Of a DNA stretch of 64,000 nucleotides, positions 8,845 through 18,937 are shown one piece after another; position 1 is the first letter of the stretch, and each line of letters starts with the position of its first letter. Under the pieces are notes generated by a model. It searched no databases. It worked only from the letters and a program-made list of their open reading frames with translations, and was not told the origin of the DNA. The DNA is from Lentisphaerota bacterium. GTDB taxonomy: Bacteria > Verrucomicrobiota > Lentisphaeria > Victivallales > Victivallaceae. The stretch spans positions 1 through 64,000 of the forward strand of contig SUWH01000009.1 in the NCBI GenBank assembly GCA_015061605.1, in the 5' to 3' direction. The position numbers and the translations under genes were made by a program.

Positions 8845-9600
8845 ATGATGCTTTATAATATTTATTTCAGCCCGACGGGCGGGACGAAGAAGGTGGCGGA
8901 TATTCTGGCTGGCAATCTCGGGGGAGAGGTTTGCGAGGTGGATATTTGCTGCGATATTGAAAAGATGATGTTGCAAGCCGGTGATGTTTGTCTGGTTTCG
9001 GTTCCTTCGTTTGCCGGACGGGTTCCGCAAGTTGCTGTTGAACGGATCAAAAAGATTTCCGGCAATGGCGCGAAAGCGGTTCTTAATTGTGTTTACGGCA
9101 ATCGGGAGTGGGATGACACTTTGACCGAATTGCAGGATACCCTTGAAAGTTGCGGCTTTGTTTGCATGGCGGCGGTGGCTGCTGTGGCTGAACACTCCAT
9201 CTTTCGGCAGTTTGCTGTCGGTCGTCCGGATAAAGATGATGCCAAAGAACTTGCGGAATTTGCCCGGAAAATCACCGAAAAACTTGAATGTGGCGTTTTC
9301 GGAGAGTTGAACCTTGCCGGAAGTCATGGCACATACAAGGAAATTGCCAATATTCCTTTCAAGCCTGAAGCCAATGATGCTTGCGATAAATGCGGAATTT
9401 GTGCTGCCGGTTGTCCGGTGGGAGCGATCGACAAAGCCGATCCCCGCAAAACCGATAAAGAGTGCTGTATCAGTTGTATGCGTTGTCGGGACATTTGTCC
9501 CAACCACGCCCGTGACCTTGATCCCGTTTTCATGCAAGTTGCCGCCGAAAAAATGGCTGCCAAACTTGGCGGTCATAAGAAAAATTACTTGTTCTTGTGA
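8845..9600 (+). CDS. EFR1-type flavodoxin/2x[4Fe-4S] ferredoxin
   Basis: N-terminal flavodoxin FSPTGGTKK; CDKCGICAAGCPVGAID and CCISCMRCRDICP cysteine motifs. Confidence 0.85.
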   Translation: MMLYNIYFSPTGGTKKVADILAGNLGGEVCEVDICCDIEKMMLQAGDVCLVSVPSFAGRVPQVAVERIKKISGNGAKAVLNCVYGNREWDDTLTELQDTLESCGFVCMAAVAAVAEHSIFRQFAVGRPDKDDAKELAEFARKITEKLECGVFGELNLAGSHGTYKEIANIPFKPEANDACDKCGICAAGCPVGAIDKADPRKTDKECCISCMRCRDICPNHARDLDPVFMQVAAEKMAAKLGGHKKNYLFL

Positions 9601-9622
9601 ATAATTTAAGAGGAGGAATAAC

Positions 9623-10270
9623 GTGAAAAAGATTTATGCTGTCAATGGCAGTCCTCGAAAGAACGGTAATACGGCTCAGCTTTTGCAAAAGGCTCTTGAG
9701 GGGGCGGCGAGTGCTGGCGCAGAGGTAAAACTTATTCAGCTGGCAGATTTGGATTTCAGCGGTTGCCGCAGTTGTTTTGCTTGCAAAAAACTTGAAAACC
9801 ATGCTCTTGGGTGTGTGCTTAAAGATGAGCTTGCGGAAACTTTGAAAGAGTTGCTTCAATCTGACGGGATCATTATGGGGTCTCCGATTTATTTCGGCGC
9901 AGAAACCGGACTTTACCGCAACTTTCTGGAACGGCTCTTTTTCCCGATGCTGCGTTATACCAATCCGCCCTCTTCACGGGCAGAAAAAAGAATCGATTTC
10001 GGATTTATCTACACGATGAATGTTCCGGAAAATGTTATGGATGAGTACGGTTATCGAACCTATCTGGAATCGACAAATAAGTTTCCGCAGATGATTTTCC
10101 ACAGTGAAAATGTTTATACCATTTACGCCTGCGACACCCATCAGTTTGACGATTACAGCAAATATGAGTGTACCTTGTTTGATGCCGGTCATAAAGCTGA
10201 AATGCGTAAGACTCAATTCGTTTCCGATCTTGCCAAAGCCTTTGAAATGGGCAGAAAACTTGCAGAGTAA
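9623..10270 (+). CDS. Flavodoxin family / NADPH-dependent FMN reductase-like protein
   Basis: NGSPRKNGNTAQLLQ...CRSCFACKK...GIIMGSPIYFG. Confidence 0.85.
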   Translation: MKKIYAVNGSPRKNGNTAQLLQKALEGAASAGAEVKLIQLADLDFSGCRSCFACKKLENHALGCVLKDELAETLKELLQSDGIIMGSPIYFGAETGLYRNFLERLFFPMLRYTNPPSSRAEKRIDFGFIYTMNVPENVMDEYGYRTYLESTNKFPQMIFHSENVYTIYACDTHQFDDYSKYECTLFDAGHKAEMRKTQFVSDLAKAFEMGRKLAE

Positions 10271-10278
10271 TCGTTGAC

Positions 10279-10929
10279 ATGCAGAATTTGAATACTCCCA
10301 TCGGACACCTTTTTACCGTTCTCCTTGACTGTTACGGTTCGCAGCATTGGTGGCCGTGTCTGACCGGGGCGCGGTGGGAGATCATTGCCGGGGCGATATT
10401 GACCCAGAACACCGCCTGGACCAATGTGGAAAAGGCGATCGGGAATTTGCTTTTTGCCGGGGTAATGTCGCCGGAGCGTGTTCTGGCGACACCGGATACG
10501 GAGTTGCAGGAGTTGATCCGTCCGGCGGGATTTTTTACGCAGAAGTGTGCTTATTTGAAAGCGATGGCGGCGTTTATGCTTGAGCGTGAACTCGCCTTTG
10601 GGCAGTCGGCGGATGTTTGGGCTTTGCGGAAAGAGTTGCTTTCTATAAAAGGTGTCGGGCGGGAAACGGCGGACAGCATCTTGCTTTATGCTTTCAACAA
10701 GCCGATTTTTGTCATTGATGCCTACACCCGACGGGTGGCGGAGCGGCATTTGCACCTTGACGGCACTTTGCATTACGATATTCTGCAAAAGATTTTTATG
10801 GATGCTTTGCCTGCCGATGTCGCTATTTACAACGAATATCACGCCCTGATTGTCGCCCTCTGCAAAGAGTCCTGTCACAAATCCAGCTGCGGTGAAATTT
10901 GCTCAAAAATACCTGATACAGCTTTTTGA
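10279..10929 (+). CDS. Endonuclease III-related HhH-GPD protein
   Basis: ILTQNTAWTNVEKAI...LLSIKGVGRETADSILLYAF...IDAYTRR HhH-GPD pattern. Confidence 0.85.
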   Translation: MQNLNTPIGHLFTVLLDCYGSQHWWPCLTGARWEIIAGAILTQNTAWTNVEKAIGNLLFAGVMSPERVLATPDTELQELIRPAGFFTQKCAYLKAMAAFMLERELAFGQSADVWALRKELLSIKGVGRETADSILLYAFNKPIFVIDAYTRRVAERHLHLDGTLHYDILQKIFMDALPADVAIYNEYHALIVALCKESCHKSSCGEICSKIPDTAF

Positions 10930-11002
10930 AATTGAAATGTTGATTAAATATTTAGGCAAGTTTACAATGAACTGATGTCAATAAGAAAGAAGTGGAAATT
11001 CA

Positions 11003-11779
11003 ATGAGCGCAAAAAATAAAATTACAAGTTATGGAAGGTTGATTCCGGATAAAAGGATGTATCGCTTTATTTGTCGGGTCGGACTCGCTGGCGTTTTTGC
11101 CATTCCAGAACTTTGGAGGGTGTTTTCTTGTATCTCCAAGGGCGAACGGGTAAAACTTGTCAGGGAAAAAGGCAATCCTCATGATAAAAATGCCATTCGT
11201 GTAGATATGCCGTTTCATCATGGCTCGGCAATCGGATATATCCCTCGACAGCTTGCTGCTCTGTGGGCTCAGATGCTAGATCACGGAACTGTTTATACCG
11301 GTTGGATAAATGATTATTCAGCAGCTGCAAAGGAAATTGTTATTGATGTATATGAAAGATTACTCCTTCCGATAGAAAATGTAAGCAGTATTTGTTTCGT
11401 CGAAGGAGGATTTTTCAGCACAGATTTTCACGTTGACATATCTTTCAGAAAACGACAAATGATTTGCAGGGAAGAAACTGAACCTCACAGTATGGAATTT
11501 ATTAAAACAACTCTAACTTTCTCCAAAGAGCAATGGCAGAATATCGTTTTGAATAATCTGCAGAAATGCAATATTTGTGCTTGGCTTGGGGACTATTGGG
11601 ATCCGATGATCTGCGACGGAACACAGTGGAAAATGATTATCCGTTGTGGAAGAAAGCATAGAATCCGCATTTGCGGCAGTAATGATTATCCGGAAGAGTG
11701 GGATTTGTGGCACGATTTCATAGATCGCTGTCTCAAATGCAATGATATTCAGAAAATAGTAGAAGTCGAAAAAAAGTAA
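11003..11779 (+). CDS. HIRAN-domain protein
   Basis: GERVKLVREKGNPHDKNAIRVDM...SAIGYIPRQLAALWAQMLDHG. Confidence 0.75.
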   Translation: MSAKNKITSYGRLIPDKRMYRFICRVGLAGVFAIPELWRVFSCISKGERVKLVREKGNPHDKNAIRVDMPFHHGSAIGYIPRQLAALWAQMLDHGTVYTGWINDYSAAAKEIVIDVYERLLLPIENVSSICFVEGGFFSTDFHVDISFRKRQMICREETEPHSMEFIKTTLTFSKEQWQNIVLNNLQKCNICAWLGDYWDPMICDGTQWKMIIRCGRKHRIRICGSNDYPEEWDLWHDFIDRCLKCNDIQKIVEVEKK

Positions 11780-11875
11780 ATTGTAATTTTACAAAACTTG
11801 TTACCAGAAAATTTAGAAAACTGCCAGTTTTGCATTGGGTGTTTTTCGATTGGAAAAATTCTCCAGAAAATGTCA

Positions 11876-12505
11876 TTACGGCAAATCTGTTTTTTTTTCA
11901 TTTTCTAAAATCGCAAGAGACTTTTCAAGATCATTCCAAGGCAATTTTTTTAATATTTCCGGCGGAAAATCCCACCATCGCAAGTTTTCAATCCGCTGAA
12001 TGGTCTTTTCATCAAACCGGTATCTGATGATTTTTGCAGGTACTCCGCCCACAATCGCAAATGGCGGCACATCTCTGGTAACAACAGCACCGGCTCCAAC
12101 AACTGCGCCATTGCCGATTTTTATGCCATCCATAATAATTGCTCTTGTCCCAATCCACACATCATTACCAATAACTACTGGCTTGTGGTTAATAAATTTG
12201 ACCCGGTTTTCTTCCGGTATTGTCCAATATCCCATCGGCTTATAAGTAAATGTTTTCATGGTCAGATAATTGGTGGGATGCATACCCGTACCAATCATAA
12301 CATCAGAAGCAATCGCACAAAATTTACCAATACGTGTCTTTTTATCTCTGATACTGACACCAGGCATAAGACCGGTATAATCACCTATTATTCCAGCCTT
12401 ACGCCATTTGCGGGAATTTTTTTCCCATGGAGAATTATACAGAACAAAGGCTTTACGAATTTTCGGACACCACCAGAACAGAATGTAAGAAAAAAGTTTT
12501 ATCAT
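11876..12505 (-). CDS. Left-handed beta-helix O-acetyltransferase (CatB/WbbJ-like)
   Basis: Hexapeptide repeats; [55 protein letters not shown]. Confidence 0.9.
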   Translation of the reverse strand: MIKLFSYILFWWCPKIRKAFVLYNSPWEKNSRKWRKAGIIGDYTGLMPGVSIRDKKTRIGKFCAIASDVMIGTGMHPTNYLTMKTFTYKPMGYWTIPEENRVKFINHKPVVIGNDVWIGTRAIIMDGIKIGNGAVVGAGAVVTRDVPPFAIVGGVPAKIIRYRFDEKTIQRIENLRWWDFPPEILKKLPWNDLEKSLAILENEKKTDLP

Positions 12506-12511
12506 AAATCA

Positions 12512-13330
12512 TCACTCCATGTGCATTGGGAAACTGTTGATCAATTGTCCCTTGATTTCAGAAATCCTGTCAGCACTGATTTTATAACGTGAACGGATTT
12601 CATCAGCGTTTATACCATTGATGAGTATATCTTTACAAGTTAATGGCTGTATTTTACCGTTGAACACAGAATAGTAGTCATCATATTTGAATTGTCCGCC
12701 TGCAATATTACTGCTGATAACCATCTGGCAATTCGGTATGCCGAAAGAATCAGCAGCTATCAATCCGTGAAGCGATGAAGATATGATGGTGTTACACTCG
12801 GCAATTTTTTTTGCACATTCCAAGGGGTCTCCCAGCGGAGAAATTACAACACTTCCGGGAATTTTTTTTTGTAAAAATGCAATTTCCGGAAGATTTTCAT
12901 CAACATAATGAGGAATAATTCCAACCTCATATTTTTTAGCAGGATATTCCCTGAATAAATTTGATATCAACAATCCGCCATCACCCAGGACCGGATTGAA
13001 TTTCTTGCCGGAAACCTTTTCCAGCAGTCTTAATGATAAAACACCGCGAAGCGCACAAACATTCAAGTTCCGTGCCATACATTTTCCGAATATATGATCA
13101 TTTATAAATCCGCTGGACCATATCGTCAATGGATTCTTGAATGCCATTTGTATTCTTGTGAAAATTTTCTTCCGCTTGACCAAAGCTTTTCCTAGAATAG
13201 AGCCGATCATAAATAAATCAGCATCTGAAGGGGATGCAGAAACACATTTTTTTCCGAAAATATTTTCCAGAATATATGGATTTACAGCGTCACCGAAGTT
13301 TCTTTCCCTTGAATAATAATAAAGTTTCAT
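12512..13330 (-). CDS. Polysaccharide pyruvyl transferase family protein
   Basis: NFGDAVNPYILENIFG...VLGDGGLL...SSSLHGLIAADSFGIPN. Confidence 0.85.
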   Translation of the reverse strand: MKLYYYSRERNFGDAVNPYILENIFGKKCVSASPSDADLFMIGSILGKALVKRKKIFTRIQMAFKNPLTIWSSGFINDHIFGKCMARNLNVCALRGVLSLRLLEKVSGKKFNPVLGDGGLLISNLFREYPAKKYEVGIIPHYVDENLPEIAFLQKKIPGSVVISPLGDPLECAKKIAECNTIISSSLHGLIAADSFGIPNCQMVISSNIAGGQFKYDDYYSVFNGKIQPLTCKDILINGINADEIRSRYKISADRISEIKGQLINSFPMHME

Positions 13331-13668
13331 AATCTATAAAATGTTTTGATAAAAATTCTTTGTTCGCAATATACTATATACCAGTGAACAACTTTTTTCA
13401 AACAATCCGTAAAAAAATTTCAGATACTGTCCGCTGTTTTTGCTATAACCTGCGCCGAATAAACTGATTTTACCAGAGTTTTTCCAACTGATTTTTAAGC
13501 GGCAAATAAGTAATAATAAAATTTCTGTAAAACATTGAACTGAAATCATCTGTTTCCGATATGCTGTTTTACTCAAATTTTATGTCGTAGAGTATGTTGT
13601 GCTTTATGGAAATGTCTGCATTACCTGATGCCGGTGCTTTTATTTCTGTCTTTCTGTTCCATGGTTTT

Positions 13669-15111
13669 TCAGGGGGAAGATGATTCAAGATCGATGCCGG
13701 CGGCAGCGGCAAGTTGGATTGCGGCTTTTTGAAATTCAATTACCGAAACCAGCAAACGGCTCCGGGCTTCGACCAGAATGCTTTGAGCTTCATTGAGCCG
13801 GGGTATCGTCTCTCTGCCGTTCCGGTATTCGCTGAAAACCAGATCCCTCTGTTCCTTTACCCACTGCGCCATATCCCGGAAAACTTCGATTTGATAACGG
13901 GCATTCCGGCAGTTCGAGTGCGCATCCCGGATCTCTGCGGCAACCTCCAGAAATTTCGCATTAACCCCCCAGCGGGCGATCCGTTCCATCACCTCCTGCC
14001 TGCGGAAGTTGTTGATGCTGTCAAAACCTCTGAACAGATTCCATCTGCCCTCGACTCCGTAACTGAATCCACCCTGATCACTGTGCGATTTTGAAAAACG
14101 GTATCCCCCGTAGCGGGCATCGTAGGTGTCGAGGGTGAATTCAGAAAACAATCTGATTTCCGGCATGAAATCGGCAATCGCTTTCTGTTTGCTTCGCCAT
14201 GCGGTTTCCAGCGCGATTTTTTCAGCTTGCAAATCCGGACGGTATTTTACCGCCAGTTCAAGATAGAACTCTTCATCCCGGATCGGCGGCGGAATTTTTC
14301 CGGTGATTTTTTCCAGTTTGATATTTTCCGGTAATTGTCCGGAGCTGTACCCCATCAATGCTTCCAGTGCATGATGCGCCACCTGACGGCGGTATTCCGC
14401 ATTGCTGATGTTGCTCCGGGCTCTGGCGGCAAGGATTTGAAAATTAAGCACCGGAGCTTTGGAAATATGACCATTGCGGAAACGTTCTTTTTCCTGCTGC
14501 AGTGCATTGTTCTGAAAATCAAGATCTTGTTTGTGAATGACAATCTCTTCTCCTGCCAGATACATATCATAATAAGCATACGCTGCGGCTCTGGTCAGCA
14601 ACCGTCTTACGTTTTTTTCAATCGCCATACTTTTACGGTATTCCTGTTTGGCGATGATGGTTTCCAGTTCCCGGGCAAAGCCGTCAAACAGCAGTAAACT
14701 TGCCTGAATCGTTCCGGCAGTTACAAAATGATCATTTCTTTTCATTACTCCCACCGGAGGATTTTTCAAATTCCAGCCGCTTGAAAGAGTGTGGGCGAGG
14801 GAATAACGGGTATTCACCTCCGGAGCGTACGCCGACAGTGCCCGGAAATAACTGTATTTGGCAGCAAGTACCGCCTGCGCCGCTGCCAGATTGGTCGGAT
14901 TGTTGAGCAGGGTGATCTCTATCACCCTGGACAGGGTGAGTGTTTCCCCTTCGGCTATTCCGGCAAAAAGTTTCCTCCCGGTGAATTCTTTGCGGAAATC
15001 TTCTACTGTTTCATATTTCCCCGGCCTTTTTATGCAGCCGGTCAGTAACAATCCCGCCGCGATGAGGGCATTCCGGAAACTTCTGATAAAGATATTTCCT
15101 CCGGTTACCAC
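13669..15111 (-). CDS. TolC-family outer membrane efflux protein
   Basis: Lipoprotein-like N-terminus (LLTGCIK); TolC repeats ...LLLFDGFARELE..., NLFRGFDSINNFRRQE. Confidence 0.85.
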   Translation of the reverse strand: MVTGGNIFIRSFRNALIAAGLLLTGCIKRPGKYETVEDFRKEFTGRKLFAGIAEGETLTLSRVIEITLLNNPTNLAAAQAVLAAKYSYFRALSAYAPEVNTRYSLAHTLSSGWNLKNPPVGVMKRNDHFVTAGTIQASLLLFDGFARELETIIAKQEYRKSMAIEKNVRRLLTRAAAYAYYDMYLAGEEIVIHKQDLDFQNNALQQEKERFRNGHISKAPVLNFQILAARARSNISNAEYRRQVAHHALEALMGYSSGQLPENIKLEKITGKIPPPIRDEEFYLELAVKYRPDLQAEKIALETAWRSKQKAIADFMPEIRLFSEFTLDTYDARYGGYRFSKSHSDQGGFSYGVEGRWNLFRGFDSINNFRRQEVMERIARWGVNAKFLEVAAEIRDAHSNCRNARYQIEVFRDMAQWVKEQRDLVFSEYRNGRETIPRLNEAQSILVEARSRLLVSVIEFQKAAIQLAAAAGIDLESSSP

Positions 15112-16130
15112 AGGAACAACTCCCAGAAAAATTGTCTGAACGGATACGACGGAATATCCAGTTCCACATAGGCACTGCCCCCGAAGTGCAAATGCAGATC
15201 GCGGTCAGGATCCAGAATTTTTATCTGTACCGGATATCTTTGCGGCAGCATAAACCAGGTATTTTCTTTTTTTACATCAGCAACTCCGGTATGAGCTGAA
15301 GTCAATCTGCGTTCTGCGCCCCAGTTGATATTGCAAACTGTGCCATGATATATTCTTCCCGGGTATTGCCGGATCCATATTTTTGCCGGGGTCCCCTTTT
15401 TTATCTGCGACAATTCACTCTCTTTGAAGTTGGCCTGAATATACCAGTTCGAACTGTCGATAAAACCGAATAATACATCTCCCGGTTTGTAATAACCTCC
15501 GGGAGATAGTGTCATATTGACGACATAGCCATCGCTCAACGCTTTTACGGTGGTCTGTTGACACCATATTTGTTCAAGCTCCAGTGCGGCTTGAGTTTTC
15601 TGTATCCGGGCACGCAGGGCGTTGCACTCATGCTTCAAACTTTCAGCGTTGTATTCAGCGGCAGCCAATCTGGCGAGGGCGGTTTTCATATTCCGCCTCT
15701 GGTCGACGATATAATCTTCTGAAATGGCGGCGGATTTGAACATCGCTTCACCGCGCGAATAAAGATAACGGAATTTTTCGATATCGGCCCGGAACACTTT
15801 GATCTCTTCAAGAGAGCTTTTTAATTTTGCTTCACAGCTTTTCAAATTGGCTTCAAGAAAGTTTTTTTCGTGTTCAAGTTCGCTCGCCTTGAGTCGGTAC
15901 GGCGAAGCAAATATTGAAAATAACGGAGCATCTTTCCTTACAAATTGATTGTTTTTTACCGCAATATCTGTAATGTATCCGGCAACCCACGGCGAAACCG
16001 CCCGGGTGTTGGCAAATACAAACGCATTGCCGGTAAACGGCTTCAAATGCCAGCAGAGCCAATAGATGCAGCATAACAGCAAAATGCTTATCAGCACAAT
16101 GACCGGCAGATGTTTTTTTAAGAAATTCAT
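15105..16130 (-). CDS. HlyD/EmrA-type periplasmic adaptor
   Basis: N-terminal TM; AVSPWVAGYITDIAVKNNQFVRKDAPLFSI biotinyl-lipoyl-like; overlaps neighbours in operon. Confidence 0.88.
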   Translation of the reverse strand: MNFLKKHLPVIVLISILLLCCIYWLCWHLKPFTGNAFVFANTRAVSPWVAGYITDIAVKNNQFVRKDAPLFSIFASPYRLKASELEHEKNFLEANLKSCEAKLKSSLEEIKVFRADIEKFRYLYSRGEAMFKSAAISEDYIVDQRRNMKTALARLAAAEYNAESLKHECNALRARIQKTQAALELEQIWCQQTTVKALSDGYVVNMTLSPGGYYKPGDVLFGFIDSSNWYIQANFKESELSQIKKGTPAKIWIRQYPGRIYHGTVCNINWGAERRLTSAHTGVADVKKENTWFMLPQRYPVQIKILDPDRDLHLHFGGSAYVELDIPSYPFRQFFWELFLW

Positions 16131-17098
16131 GCAGACTCTTTCTCTTTATTCTGTTTATGCATCGGCAGAAGCAGTATCAGCACCGCTCCCAGCAGAGTCG
16201 ATATGGTACGCGAAAGAAGTGTTTCCCGGAAATCAAAACTGTGGTATGCTCCTTTCATCAAATCTGAAAAAAAGGTCAATGTTACCATGAATATGACGGA
16301 GAACATAAAAAAATCTCCGTTGTCGTAAAGAATAAAAAATCCGGATGCTCCAATGAACGGGATCAGCCAGAGCAGACGGGGATCAATACGGGAAAACGCA
16401 CTGAGAATAACTCCCCCGGCAATAATTCCAACCGGAACCGCAACAATACGCTGCCATGCCAGCTTTTCCCGGGACATGTTGTCGCTTGAACTCATGTTTA
16501 TAAACAGTATCGTCAACATGATCCATGTTCCCTGCTGTATTTGCAGCAGCTTGAAAATCGCTGTGCCGATACCCAGTTCTGCTGCAGAGCGCAATGCCTG
16601 CCGCGGAGAGCAGCGGAGCAGCTGAAACTGAGTCGCCGCCCGGGAGGCGCGTCCGGCATTGGCAATGGAGGTGATCACCAGAATGACGATCGAGCCGATG
16701 AAGATATTGAAGCACCTCTCTGCCGCCGGAAGAAATCCCGGCGATGCAGAAAAAACCATGTAGCCGGTCAGCAGCACAATGCATCCGGCACGATGATCCG
16801 GCAGTGTCAGAAATACATAATATGCCGCTGCCGCTGACAGAATGATCTGCAAAAAAGCCACTTCACCGGTAATCGAAAAAATAAATTGCACCGCCGCCGC
16901 GTAACCCGTCATTTGCAATGTCAGACGCACCCGATCGCTGAAAGAGTTTATATCAAGCAGAAATACTGAAGTGAGAAAAGTATATGCCACCGGCGGCAGA
17001 TCGGCATCAGAAAGTGTGCCAAGCCCCCATAGTGCTGCCATGACCAGCATGGATAACAATAACGTTACAGTGCGGTTGACCGCTGAATGCGAAAACAT
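16127..17098 (-). CDS. FUSC/aromatic-acid-exporter-like membrane protein
   Basis: Multi-TM; operon order FUSC-HlyD-TolC; QQGTWIMLTILFINMSSSDNMSREKLAWQRIVAVPVGIIAG. Confidence 0.75.
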   Translation of the reverse strand: MFSHSAVNRTVTLLLSMLVMAALWGLGTLSDADLPPVAYTFLTSVFLLDINSFSDRVRLTLQMTGYAAAVQFIFSITGEVAFLQIILSAAAAYYVFLTLPDHRAGCIVLLTGYMVFSASPGFLPAAERCFNIFIGSIVILVITSIANAGRASRAATQFQLLRCSPRQALRSAAELGIGTAIFKLLQIQQGTWIMLTILFINMSSSDNMSREKLAWQRIVAVPVGIIAGGVILSAFSRIDPRLLWLIPFIGASGFFILYDNGDFFMFSVIFMVTLTFFSDLMKGAYHSFDFRETLLSRTISTLLGAVLILLLPMHKQNKEKESA

Positions 17099-17195
17099 GA
17101 AAAGCTCCTTTCTAATCGATATTTATAAGAGCTTTTCCTGTTTTTTCAACAGATTTTTTTACTGTTCCGGCAAATGAGTGAAAAAATTTGTGTTT

Positions 17196-18812
17196 TTAAA
17201 ACAGACCGGTCGTTTCACCGTTGACCAGTTTGATCGCTTCGGCATTGGGAACTATGGGCAATCCGGGCATCGTGATGATCTCTCCGAGGTAAACGACGAT
17301 GAATCTGCTGCCGCTTTTTACTTCGATGTCGCGGACATTGATATTGAAATTTTCCGGGACATTGAGCTGTTTCGGATCATCGGAAAAGGAGTACTGGGTC
17401 TTGGCAACGCATACCGGATAACTGTTGTATTCCGGGGCAAGTTTGGAAAGTTTCTTTGCCGCTGCCGCCGAGTAAACAACTCCGTTTGCTCCATAGCATT
17501 TGCGGGCGATATGGTCTATTTTTTCTTTGACCGGCTCCGACAGTTCATAGAGATATTTGAGCAGGCAACTGTTTTCCGCAGCTGAAGCGACTTTTTCAGC
17601 AAGTTCGATACAGCCGCTGCCGCCGTCAACAAAACCGGTCGAAACGGCGCAAACCATTTTGTTTTCAGCACAGAGCTGCCGGAACAGTTCGACTTCTTCA
17701 TCGGTATCGGTTCCGAATTTATTGAGATCGACGACCACATTGAGTCCGAATTTGTCATGCAGATTGTCATAATGCTTTCTGACATTGGCAAATCCGGTTT
17801 TTATATCGCCGTTGCCGTGGAGTTTCATTGCTTTGATCGTGGCGACCAGTACCGTGCAATCCGGCGAAATTCCGGCTTCCCGGCATTTGATGTCGAGGAA
17901 TTTTTCTGCTCCGAGGTCGCTGCCGAAACCGGCTTCGGTAACTGTGTAGTCAGCAAGTCTCAACGCCGCATCGGTGGCGGCAATGGAGTTGCAGCCGTGA
18001 GCGATATTGGCAAAAGGCCCGCCGTGGACGATCGCCGGAGTACCTTCAAGTGTCTGAACCAGATTGGGACGGAATGCCTCTTTTAAAAGTACGGTCATCG
18101 CCCCCTGGGCTTTCAGGTCGCGCGCTTTGACTTCGCGTTTGTCATAAGTCATGGCGACGGTGATATTTCCGAGGCGTTCTTCCAGATCGGCAAGGCTGGT
18201 TGCCAGACAGAAAATTGCCATGACTTCCGTGGCGACAGTGATGCAGAAGTGATCTTCCCGGACGACACCATCTGATTTGCCTCCCATGCCGATAATAACA
18301 TTGCGCAATGCGCGGTCATTCATATCCAGACAGCGTTTGAATGTAACCGTCCGGGGATCGATACCCAGAACATTCCCCTGCTGCAGGTGGTTGTCGATAA
18401 GGGCGCAGAGGAGATTGTTGGCACTGGTTATGGCGTGAAAATCTCCGGTGAAATGCAAATTTATATCTTCCATCGGAACGATTTGAGAATAACCGCCGCC
18501 GGTGGCTCCGCCTTTCATGCCGAAAACCGGACCGAGTGAAGGTTCACGCAGCGCGAGAATGGATTTTTTGCCGATTTTACGCAGACCGTCGGCAAGACCG
18601 ATGGAGATGGTGGTTTTACCATCTCCCTGTTTGGTCGGAGTCATGGCTGTGATCAGGATCAGTTTACCGCGTCGCGGAAGTTTTATGTCAGATATTTTGG
18701 CTTTGTATTTGCCGTAGAGTTCGTAATCATCTTCATTCAAGCCGAGTTCTGCGGCAATTTCCGTGATATTGCGCATCGTGGAGTTTCTGGCAATTTCAAT
18801 ATCGCTGAGCAT
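17196..18812 (-). CDS. fhs: Formate--tetrahydrofolate ligase
   Basis: ITAMTPTKQGDGKTTISIGLADGL, REPSLGPVFGMKGGATGGGYSQ; start at MLSDIEIARN. Confidence 0.97.
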   Translation of the reverse strand: MLSDIEIARNSTMRNITEIAAELGLNEDDYELYGKYKAKISDIKLPRRGKLILITAMTPTKQGDGKTTISIGLADGLRKIGKKSILALREPSLGPVFGMKGGATGGGYSQIVPMEDINLHFTGDFHAITSANNLLCALIDNHLQQGNVLGIDPRTVTFKRCLDMNDRALRNVIIGMGGKSDGVVREDHFCITVATEVMAIFCLATSLADLEERLGNITVAMTYDKREVKARDLKAQGAMTVLLKEAFRPNLVQTLEGTPAIVHGGPFANIAHGCNSIAATDAALRLADYTVTEAGFGSDLGAEKFLDIKCREAGISPDCTVLVATIKAMKLHGNGDIKTGFANVRKHYDNLHDKFGLNVVVDLNKFGTDTDEEVELFRQLCAENKMVCAVSTGFVDGGSGCIELAEKVASAAENSCLLKYLYELSEPVKEKIDHIARKCYGANGVVYSAAAAKKLSKLAPEYNSYPVCVAKTQYSFSDDPKQLNVPENFNINVRDIEVKSGSRFIVVYLGEIITMPGLPIVPNAEAIKLVNGETTGLF

Positions 18813-18937
18813 TTTTTCTCTCCTGTAATCAAATGATTTATTCTGCTTAATATACACGAAAAATGGTGTTTTACAAGCTGAAAACAGGGGCTTTTTGCAT
18901 AGTGACCGTGAAAAATACCGCAGGTTCGCAGTATGAT

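Noticed and set aside
8833-9576. Long minus-strand ORF opposite the EFR1 gene
   Set aside because: Mirror ORF of a well-supported coding gene; low-complexity antisense composition and no recognisable family
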